Below, one piece after another: positions 1-5,017 of a stretch of 7,790 nt of DNA (the stretch's first letter is position 1; the number at the start of each line of letters is the position of its first letter). Made by a program: the position numbers and the translations under genes. Location: contig JAGSHP010000394.1 of NCBI GenBank assembly GCA_029855925.1, forward strand, positions 1 through 7,790, written 5' to 3'. The notes under the pieces are model-generated. The model saw nothing but the letters and a program-made list of their open reading frames with translations. It did not search any database and had not been told where the DNA came from. This DNA comes from Candidatus Thorarchaeota archaeon. Its GTDB lineage: Archaea > Asgardarchaeota > Thorarchaeia > Thorarchaeales > Thorarchaeaceae.

Positions 1-22
1 GCACTGGAGCGTGACTGCTACT

Positions 23-373
23 TTAGAGACTATCATCAGCACCACCATCATCATATCCCACATCATCATCGTCATCGTCGTCATCGTCATCATCATCGTC
101 AAGGGCGGAGGATAGCCAAGACTTCACTCGTGTCATTGCCCAGTGAATTGGATGCATTGGTCGCTTCTTGTTCTCGTACTTGATAGAAGGTTGAGAGAAG
201 AACTCTCTCCAGAGATCACAAGTGTCAAGACCTTTAGTCTTGACATCGATTAGAGACTCGTAGGTCTCATACAGCCACTTCCTAAAATCATCCACATATG
301 GTACGACTGACCACGGCAGTCCAACCACCATTGCCGTTCCGTCAGAAAACCTAAACTCCCACATTTTCGTCAT
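23..373 (-). CDS. Hypothetical 116-residue protein with C-terminal poly-aspartate tail
   Basis: I do not recognise this protein. Residues 1-90 look like a compact soluble domain rich in aromatics: WEFRF near the start, then RKWLYETYESL and DLWREFF. No signal peptide or membrane segment is visible. Residues 92-104 are thirteen consecutive aspartates, followed by more Asp and Gly up to the end, so the tail is strongly acidic and probably disordered. The ATG at 373 is preceded by AGGTGAT (379-385) with a spacer of about six bases, and a TATA-like box lies further upstream at 444-454, so the gene has its own expression signals. A second in-frame ATG three codons later is less well spaced. It is separated from other genes on this strand, so context gives no role. 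Acidic tails of this kind can bind cations or basic proteins, but that is only a possibility here. Confidence 0.7.
   Translation of the reverse strand: MTKMWEFRFSDGTAMVVGLPWSVVPYVDDFRKWLYETYESLIDVKTKGLDTCDLWREFFSQPSIKYENKKRPMHPIHWAMTRVKSWLSSALDDDDDDDDDDDDDVGYDDGGADDSL
62..100 (-). repeat. GAT/GAC trinucleotide repeat encoding 13 Asp
   Basis: Thirteen successive aspartate codons mix GAT and GAC (GAC GAT GAT GAT GAC GAT and so on). Because the codons are mixed, the tract is only partly a simple-sequence repeat, which suggests that the amino-acid run itself is kept by selection. The tract may still vary in length by slippage. Confidence 0.85.
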
Positions 374-378
374 CAGAC

Positions 379-385
379 ATCACCT
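379..385 (-). promoter_or_regulatory. Shine-Dalgarno site of the poly-Asp gene
   Basis: AGGTGAT on the minus strand matches the archaeal 16S anti-SD (GGAGGTGAT) and sits about six bases before the ATG at 373. It decides the start in favour of that ATG over the one at 364. Confidence 0.6.
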
Positions 386-443
386 TCGCGTTCCATTGGG
401 GGACCATCGAACTGAACCTACCTCCAGTCACTGTATCTCGCCG

Positions 444-454
444 AAATATATTAA
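444..454 (-). promoter_or_regulatory. Candidate TATA box for the poly-Asp gene
   Basis: TTAATATATTT on the minus strand is the most AT-rich stretch upstream of the 116-residue gene. Transcription would start about 25 bases further on, near 420-425, giving a leader of about 50 bases that contains the Shine-Dalgarno site. No clear BRE element is seen. Confidence 0.45.
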
Positions 455-742
455 GAAATAATGATATCCCCCATACAGTATGTGCACATCTCTTGACCAA
501 ATCTGTTCGCGTTCGTCCTTCAGGAGTGAGGCAGGCAGACACACTCCAACGTCGTCTACCTGAGATTCTCTGAAATACGGAGGCAGGCGGTCCATTGATT
601 GGACATATATACGCGAACGTCCATAACAGAGTTGGTCGATGAAGCAGTTATCCCTGTCCGAGCATTACGCAATGACGATCCAAGAGCAGGCTGAGACCAC
701 CTCATTACAGTGCTACTTCTGACGAACAAGAAGGGAGGGAGT

Positions 743-761
743 GGGTGCCCCCATAGCACCC
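743..761. repeat. Short inverted repeat (6-bp stem)
   Basis: GGGTGC and GCACCC flank a seven-base spacer. The stem is perfect and G+C-rich, but no T-run follows on either strand, so a terminator role is not supported. It lies in the gene-poor stretch and may be chance. Confidence 0.4.
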
Positions 762-834
762 CGACCGCATCACCTGAAAATGAGCTGAGAACGGCAAGAC
801 TTGTTGAGGGTTGCCCGCTGGCCTACGAACTCGA

Positions 835-1077
835 TCAGGAAATCCCCTTCGCCCCTTGAGATTGTTGATCTTGTTCGCAATGCGACGATAAAACTAGCAA
901 ATCCCTCTTCATGTCAACCGTGTAAGTACTACCGGCTATAACTACCAGCACAGGCTCGCCTCTAATGAACTTTCGGACTCTGCGACGCAATCTCCATGAG
1001 GGTACTCGGAGGTTAAGAGTGCAAGTCTCAGCCATTGTTCTCAGCTCTACAAGTGCGGATCTATTGACACTCACCAA
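835..1077 (-). CDS. Doubtful small reading frame, 80 residues from TTG (66 from the internal ATG)
   Basis: This frame is not assignable to a family. From the internal Met (residue 15) it reads as a plausible small basic protein: an Arg-rich segment (WRLRRRVRKFIRG), then a beta-like hydrophobic stretch (EPVLVVIAGSTYTVDMKRD) and a polar Gln-rich tail. In favour of a gene is a good TATA box at 1116-1123 on the same strand, which would start transcription near 1092, just before the TTG at 1077. Against it are the rare start codon, the lack of a well-spaced Shine-Dalgarno site, the short length, and a competing 69-residue frame on the opposite strand (965-1174). It could also be a remnant of a longer gene. 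I rate it below even odds. Confidence 0.3.
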   Translation of the reverse strand: MVSVNRSALVELRTMAETCTLNLRVPSWRLRRRVRKFIRGEPVLVVIAGSTYTVDMKRDLLVLSSHCEQDQQSQGAKGIS

Positions 1078-1115
1078 AGGCGAGCATCAACTGATAGATA
1101 CAGAGACGAGGGCAG

Positions 1116-1123
1116 TATATAAT
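1116..1123 (-). promoter_or_regulatory. TATA box, probably for the minus strand
   Basis: ATTATATA on the minus strand (TATATAAT on the plus) is a near-consensus archaeal TATA box in otherwise mixed-composition DNA. Read on the minus strand it predicts a start near 1092, about 15 bases before the TTG of the small frame at 1077. The box is nearly symmetric, so the direction is uncertain. Confidence 0.4.
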
Positions 1124-1229
1124 GGACCCGAAGAAAAATCGATGCCAAGAATGCCTCTGAACAAGGTATTTTGAGGCTGTTTTCACAACACCGAGATAAG
1201 ATGGTGGAACAAGCCAAGAATTACTGGAT

Positions 1230-1278
1230 GTGACGGTCACTGCCGTTGAATATTTACTTAACAAACGGTCAAGTTGAC
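1230..1278. repeat. Cluster of short palindromes around an AT-rich core
   Basis: GTGACGGTCAC (1230-1240) and GTCAAGTTGAC (1268-1278) are each perfect 11-base palindromes with a single central base. Between them CCGTT (1243-1247) and AACGG (1264-1268) form a third inverted repeat around an AT-rich core. The cluster lies just downstream of the 65-residue minus-strand gene, so it could be a terminator-like structure, or an operator. No partner gene proves either. Confidence 0.3.
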
Positions 1279-1284
1279 ATTCTT

Positions 1285-1482
1285 TTACTCGTTATTTTTC
1301 GTGGGGGTGGACTCGACAATGCGTATTGAAAAGCGACCCTCAATCCGCGTGATAATTATCGATTCGTCATCAATGGCCATAACTAGCTCGTCACCGTCTG
1401 AGAGGAGTTTGTCAGCCCCTGATGCAATGATTGAATCAAGGAGGTTCTGTAGTCGAATTCCATACTCGCCATCGTTGCTCAA
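1285..1482 (-). CDS. Probable 65-residue hypothetical protein with TTG start
   Basis: I do not recognise the family, but the sequence looks like a real small protein. It has an amphipathic helix at residues 8-27 (IRLQNLLDSIIASGADKLL) and then two or three beta-like strands (ELVMAIDD, ESIIITRIEG, FSIRIVES). It is acidic and ends in a polar tail. The start is TTG because a TAG lies in frame two codons upstream and no ATG or GTG precedes the helix. GGGTG, six bases before the TTG, is a fair Shine-Dalgarno match. An ATG just upstream (MGVDFEQ) lies in another frame, so an older start followed by a frameshift is an alternative. The gene lies downstream of the DapA-Fae operon on the same strand, separated by about 170 bases, and may have its own promoter near 1545-1557. 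Confidence 0.55.
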   Translation of the reverse strand: MSNDGEYGIRLQNLLDSIIASGADKLLSDGDELVMAIDDESIIITRIEGRFSIRIVESTPTKNNE

Positions 1483-1544
1483 AGTCTACACCCATGCGGC
1501 TTCGGAAACCTGGGGGCAGGTTGGTTGTGATGGAAACAAAACCC

Positions 1545-1557
1545 AATATTACTTTAT
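1545..1557 (-). promoter_or_regulatory. Weak candidate TATA region for the 65-residue gene
   Basis: ATAAAGTAATATT on the minus strand is AT-rich and would place a transcript start near 1520, about 40 bases before the TTG at 1482. It is not a consensus box. Read-through from the DapA-Fae operon is the alternative. Confidence 0.3.
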
Positions 1558-1650
1558 CGCAAAACCTCCGGAAAGAGAGTCGGCAAACAAACGAACTCCT
1601 GAAATAGTCGAAAGGAAAGTCGAGAGGGACCGCAAAGGGCCCCATCGGTC

Positions 1651-3126
1651 TTACGGATTATAGGCGAATGGATGCCGCGCAGACTTGACACGAGCCATGA
1701 TCTCTTCCTGTGTGGGTCGGCCTTCTATGGCTCGACGCAGAGCAAACCTAGTCGCACGGAAATTGTTGATGTGCACACGACGAGCGTTCACAGCCTTCGG
1801 ATGAACAAAGACATTGACGGCTATTGCGACATCAGGCACAAGCTCCTCTGGAATTATCCGATCTGTTATTGTGCGATTGATTGCATCAGCCACAGCCTTC
1901 TTAGCAACATCGTATACAAGTGCCTTGTGCTCCTCGCTGGTTATTGTCACTGTGGGCGCAAAGACTGTCGTGAGTTCCAAGCCCTTGATAATATCAGACG
2001 GGTGAAATCCATCAACAATCTTCCCTGCGTCACTTATCGCAGCAGCCAGCGGTCCATCCTTGAGTCCCAGAACAAGGTCCACATGTGCCACTTCCATGCC
2101 GCCGCCCGCAAGAGCCTCACCATGAAGCAGTGTCAGGTCTGGAATTTCATCAGGAACAAGGCCAACAGCCTTTGGATAGGACTCAGCCACAATTGACCGG
2201 TCCGGCGTCTTGAAGGTCACAGGTCCGCGACTGATCAGTTCCATATCTTCCAAACATGTACGAAGCTCGTCGATGTCCTCGTAGCTGAACGAGTCACCCT
2301 CGAGAAGAGGCGAACGCGCATGCCCCACAGGGATGCCCATCATGTTCAGAGCGGCCTTCACTGCCATGCCGCCACCCTTATTCACGATAATTCTGACAGC
2401 CTTCTGAATGCTCCGCTGAAGAAGATAGGCCTCTTTGAGATCGCCCTGTGCCAGTGCAGCCTCCATCTTGATGTAACGACTGGGGAAGATATTAGCACTG
2501 GCAAGAATTGCGCCATCACAACCAGCCGCCAGAGCGGGCAGTGCCACCTCATCATGCCCTACGACAACCTGGAAGTCTTCAGGCTTTCTTACAAGAATCG
2601 TTGTGAGGTTGACAAGGTCGCCACTTGAGTCCTTCATACCCACAATACCATCTATGTCTCGAAGACCATCCACAAGTGTCCAGTGAATGGGGACTCCGGT
2701 CACCTGAGGGATGTTATAGATGAAGAGGGGAATATCACTGTTGTTGGCAATCTTCTGATAGTGCTCGAAGATCTCCTTGTTTGTGGGTTTCAGAAAATAG
2801 GGGGACACAACGAGAGCACCCGCTGCCCCGAACTCTGAAGCTCGTCGTACTAGCTTTATTGCGTCATTAGTATATGCAGCACCACACCCAGCAAGAACCG
2901 GCACTCTGCCTTTTGCAGCCTCGCAAGCAATGCGGATTGCATCCACTTTTTCATCAAAGGTCATGCTTGTGAACTCGCCAGTGGTGCCACAGGGAACAAT
3001 GCCAGTTGCACCTGCACGGATGACATAATCAATCAGACCCTTGAACTGTTCCTCATTTACACCGTTCTCATCAAATGGTGTCACGAGGGCTGGATAGACT
3101 CCTTTGAATCGATAATCTTCTGCCAT
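1651..3126 (-). CDS. DapA/NanA-family aldolase fused to a Fae-like domain (keeps the catalytic His block)
   Basis: This 491-residue protein has two domains. Residues 6 to about 300 are a TIM-barrel class I aldolase of the DHDPS/N-acetylneuraminate lyase family. They carry CGTTGE (T48, T49), YNIP (Y137) and the Schiff-base lysine K165 in GMKDSSG. The ASA-binding Arg of true DHDPS (E. coli R138) is Val142, and the relay Tyr107 is Phe, so lysine biosynthesis is unlikely. Residues about 330-491 match formaldehyde-activating enzyme: GEALAGGGMEVAHVDL with the catalytic-type His348, VFVHPKA, and the terminal SARHPF. The middle Fae block (EPN..KP, FGPAQ) is eroded. The chosen ATG has GGGGGTGA five bases upstream; an upstream in-frame ATG (3141) overlaps that site. 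It is the second gene of an operon. Expected chemistry is pyruvate aldol cleavage or addition, perhaps with formaldehyde carried on a tetrahydropterin (inference). It is probably cytoplasmic. Confidence 0.85.
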   Translation of the reverse strand: MAEDYRFKGVYPALVTPFDENGVNEEQFKGLIDYVIRAGATGIVPCGTTGEFTSMTFDEKVDAIRIACEAAKGRVPVLAGCGAAYTNDAIKLVRRASEFGAAGALVVSPYFLKPTNKEIFEHYQKIANNSDIPLFIYNIPQVTGVPIHWTLVDGLRDIDGIVGMKDSSGDLVNLTTILVRKPEDFQVVVGHDEVALPALAAGCDGAILASANIFPSRYIKMEAALAQGDLKEAYLLQRSIQKAVRIIVNKGGGMAVKAALNMMGIPVGHARSPLLEGDSFSYEDIDELRTCLEDMELISRGPVTFKTPDRSIVAESYPKAVGLVPDEIPDLTLLHGEALAGGGMEVAHVDLVLGLKDGPLAAAISDAGKIVDGFHPSDIIKGLELTTVFAPTVTITSEEHKALVYDVAKKAVADAINRTITDRIIPEELVPDVAIAVNVFVHPKAVNARRVHINNFRATRFALRRAIEGRPTQEEIMARVKSARHPFAYNP

Positions 3127-3131
3127 CTTGT

Positions 3132-3139
3132 TCACCCCC
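3132..3139 (-). promoter_or_regulatory. Shine-Dalgarno site containing the upstream gene's stop codon
   Basis: GGGGGTGA on the minus strand lies five bases before the ATG at 3126. Its last three bases are the TGA stop of the upstream DapA-Fae gene. This supports coupled translation and decides the start of the downstream gene at 3126 rather than 3141. Confidence 0.7.
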
Positions 3140-4562
3140 ATACTGCGGCTAACGCCTTGCTGACCGCGTCTTCGGCAGCTGCTGTGATTGCACGGCGGTC
3201 ACGAGTGTTCAAGTCTACATCAATGGCTAGTATCATTAGGCTTGAGGCCAACTCCTCTTGGGAGATCTTGCCCGTTGATAGAAATCCAGCAACGGCCCTT
3301 GCAGCACCTGATTGGACTGGACCGTAGAAGAACGATGCCTGTCGCAAAGACTTGATTGGCTTCACTGGAACCATGATGCTTGCGGGTTTGACTGGAAGGT
3401 TGGGCTCCAGAATCACACTCAATGCTTCATGCCCTATTTTAGCTCTTGTTAGTAGCCTGACAAAGGCATGAGCCAGCAGACCATGTTTGCCGTCGACGGC
3501 GACTGCAACTGACACCTTGTCGTTTGAACCGGACCCTCTTCGAACGGAGTCAAACGAAGAGCCGGCACCAGAGGACTCAGCAAGAGCGGCTGGTGAGACT
3601 CCAAAGCTCTCAAAGAGCTCATCCAAGTCAATGTTCTTTTCAATTGGTGGGTGATTCAGAGACTCAATGAGACCCAGTTTTTCCAGTTCCATCCGAATCT
3701 CATCTTTGAGCTCAGGTGTAAATGTCCCGCCAGTATCCAGAGGTAGTCTTGACTTTCCTGCCTTGATACCCATCATCTTTAGTGCGGCCTTTGCAGGGGG
3801 CGCCCCACCTAATCTTGTGATCAATCGGGAGAATGTCTGTACTGAATGCTGAAGGTCCATTGCGCCATTGATGTCGCCCTTGTGAACCTTGTCCATGATC
3901 TCCAACCAGATGTGGGGAATCACATTGGCTGAGGCAAGAATGGCTGCCTTCGCACCGGCAGCGATCGCCGACAGGAAGCATTCATCATGACCAATGAGCA
4001 CGGGTAGCTTGCCCTTCAGCTTCTGAATGAGTTCCATGGTCGCAGGAATGTTTCCGCTGCTGTCCTTGATTGCAACAATGTTATCGATCTCAGCCAGATC
4101 CTCTACAACATTCGAATTCAAAACACCGAGGGTACATTGGGGGATGTTATACAGAATTATGGGGAAGTCCGTCTTTTGGGCAATGGTTGCATAATGCTCA
4201 TAGTAACCCTTGTCAGACGGTCGCAAGTAGAAGGGAGAAATGACTAGGGCAGCATCACATCCAATGTCTGCAGCGTATCTTGTCAGTTCCACAGTGGCCT
4301 CCGTACTTGTCTGTCCGGTTCCAGCAACAACAGGCACTCGACCATCTGCGAACTCCACAGCGAGGCGTAGGAGCTTCTTTCGCTCCTCGGTCCGCATGTA
4401 GACAAACTCGCCGGTTGTACCACCTGGCACTATACCGGTGGCGCCCTTGTCAATCACGTAGTCAATGACCTGCTTGAATCCATCCTCGATGAGATCCCCA
4501 TCTTTGGTGAATGGGGTCACAAGTGCAGGCATGACACCTTCAGGCACAAAACTTCTACCCAT
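3132..4562 (-). CDS. DapA/NanA-family aldolase fused to a degenerate Fae-like domain (keeps the middle block)
   Basis: This 476-residue protein is a paralogue of the next gene in the operon. Residues 7 to about 300 form the DHDPS-family barrel with GGTTGE (T49, T50), the relay-type Tyr112 in SPFY, YNIP (Y138) and the Schiff-base lysine K166 in IKDSSGN. Position 143, Arg in true DHDPS, is Cys. A Ser/Gly-rich linker (about 325-347) leads to a Fae-like domain (about 348-476). It retains LEPNLPVKP (385-393), a VPVKPIK strand and YGPVQSGAARAVA (413-425), which match the central part of Fae. The catalytic His region reads KVSVAVAV, with Val where Fae has His, and the terminal HPF motif is missing. 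The usual DHDPS length is about 290 residues, so the extension is a true fusion. AGGTGAT six bases before the ATG supports the start. The substrate is unknown; a pyruvate-type aldolase is likely. Confidence 0.85.
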   Translation of the reverse strand: MGRSFVPEGVMPALVTPFTKDGDLIEDGFKQVIDYVIDKGATGIVPGGTTGEFVYMRTEERKKLLRLAVEFADGRVPVVAGTGQTSTEATVELTRYAADIGCDAALVISPFYLRPSDKGYYEHYATIAQKTDFPIILYNIPQCTLGVLNSNVVEDLAEIDNIVAIKDSSGNIPATMELIQKLKGKLPVLIGHDECFLSAIAAGAKAAILASANVIPHIWLEIMDKVHKGDINGAMDLQHSVQTFSRLITRLGGAPPAKAALKMMGIKAGKSRLPLDTGGTFTPELKDEIRMELEKLGLIESLNHPPIEKNIDLDELFESFGVSPAALAESSGAGSSFDSVRRGSGSNDKVSVAVAVDGKHGLLAHAFVRLLTRAKIGHEALSVILEPNLPVKPASIMVPVKPIKSLRQASFFYGPVQSGAARAVAGFLSTGKISQEELASSLMILAIDVDLNTRDRRAITAAAEDAVSKALAAVWG

Positions 4563-4567
4563 TGAGA

Positions 4568-4574
4568 ATCACCT
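4568..4574 (-). promoter_or_regulatory. Shine-Dalgarno site of the first DapA-Fae gene
   Basis: AGGTGAT on the minus strand, five bases before the ATG at 4562, is a strong match to the archaeal anti-SD and fixes the start. Confidence 0.65.
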
Positions 4575-4603
4575 GTACTACAACCAACTAGCCGGGCTCA
4601 TCT

Positions 4604-4613
4604 CGTATATACG
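4604..4613. promoter_or_regulatory. Symmetric TATA box in the divergent cutA / DapA-Fae promoter region
   Basis: CGTATATACG is a perfect 10-base palindrome centred between the two divergent genes. On the minus strand it predicts a start near 4582 and a leader of about 20 bases that contains the Shine-Dalgarno site, an excellent geometry for the DapA-Fae operon. On the plus strand it predicts a start near 4634, about 50 bases before the cutA ATG. One box may serve both directions. No other convincing TATA box is seen in the 120-bp gap. Confidence 0.5.
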
Positions 4614-4681
4614 TTGTGCCATCAGTCGAAAGGTCTCAAGAATGAACTATGCTCATAAGGAAGAATTGTAGACATGCTTGC

Positions 4682-5017
4682 ATGAGCGAATTCGTGATAT
4701 GCCTGACGACTTGCGAACCAAAGGATGCCGAGTGGTTGGCACGTCGTCTCGTGGAACAGAGAGTATGCGCATGTGTAAATGTGATTCCTCAGGTATCAAG
4801 TACCTATCATTGGAAGGGCAAGATAGAGGTAGAAACAGAGAGCATTCTGCTAATCAAGTCTAGACGAGACTCTGTAGAGAGATTGGAGGCAGCAATCAAA
4901 GAGTTGCATCCTTACGAACTCCCGGAGTTCATCGTAATAGAGATCTCTGATGGCTCGGGGGACTACCTCTCATGGATCACAGCGAGCATGTCGAGCGGAG
5001 GGACTAAGCGAGATTAG
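4682..5017 (+). CDS. cutA: CutA1-family divalent-ion tolerance protein
   Basis: This 111-residue protein matches the CutA1 family along its whole length. It shows a starting strand with the TTC motif (residues 9-11), ACVNVIP (30-36), the YHWKGKI strand (42-48), the LLIKS strand and the signature ELHPYELPE (74-82), ending with DYLSWI. CutA1 proteins form very stable trimers of ferredoxin-like folds and bind divalent metals such as copper. The name comes from copper-tolerance mutants in E. coli, and the physiological role is still unclear. I chose the ATG that gives the usual family length; an in-frame ATG 33 bases upstream would add MLIRKNCRHAC, which has no family counterpart. Neither start has a good Shine-Dalgarno site. 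The gene is divergent from the DapA-Fae operon and its end overlaps the convergent 815-residue gene by 14 bases. Confidence 0.93.
   Translation: MSEFVICLTTCEPKDAEWLARRLVEQRVCACVNVIPQVSSTYHWKGKIEVETESILLIKSRRDSVERLEAAIKELHPYELPEFIVIEISDGSGDYLSWITASMSSGGTKRD

Larger units (their letters stand above)
374..834. other. Stretch of about 460 bp without a convincing gene
   Basis: Apart from the promoter of the poly-Asp gene, I see no supported gene here. Only short frames exist on both strands, without family motifs or well-placed ribosome sites. One plus-strand frame is open from 599 to 856 except for a TGA at 692-694; this could be a decayed gene or chance. There is a second TATA-like run (TATATA, about 605-611) and a small hairpin at 743-761. 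No tRNA, CRISPR array or insertion-sequence ends were recognised. Confidence 0.5.

Noticed and set aside
639..722. 27-codon plus-strand frame (MKQLSLSEHYAM and onward) about 30 bases after a TATATA run
   Set aside because: The spacing would suit a leaderless transcript, but the frame is too short and featureless to call, and the AT run may be chance.
556..759. Minus-strand 67-codon frame with a GTG start
   Set aside because: Composition is not protein-like, the GGTGA site is about 11 bases away, and no motif is visible.
599..856. Plus-strand frame open except for one TGA at 692-694, possible decayed gene
   Set aside because: The two open pieces are only 31 and 54 codons, have no family motif, no ribosome site and no promoter of their own that I can support. 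Chance is a sufficient explanation.
965..1174. Plus-strand 69-codon frame starting with ATG
   Set aside because: It has no ribosome site or upstream TATA box and contains the best local TATA box inside it. It is probably antisense to, or an alternative to, the minus-strand frame at 835-1077.
1436..1645. Minus-strand 69-codon frame between the operon and the 65-residue gene
   Set aside because: It overlaps the more protein-like 65-residue frame and has no Shine-Dalgarno site; kept only as a possible trace of a frameshifted start.
1605..1645. Pyrimidine-rich run after the operon stop as a terminator
   Set aside because: T-runs are short and interrupted, and the GGGCCC palindrome is not placed before them, so no terminator can be supported.
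1274..1663. Plus-strand 129-codon frame opposite the 65-residue gene
   Set aside because: Serine- and arginine-rich shadow of the minus-strand coding region, extending into the end of the aldolase gene; no domain or ribosome site.
1672..2196. Plus-strand 174-codon frame
   Set aside because: It lies entirely antisense to the Fae-like domain of the downstream fusion gene and has no family resemblance.
1651..4562. Both operon genes as ordinary dapA for lysine biosynthesis
   Set aside because: The proteins are about 180-200 residues longer than DHDPS because of the Fae-like extension, and the Arg that binds aspartate semialdehyde is replaced in both.
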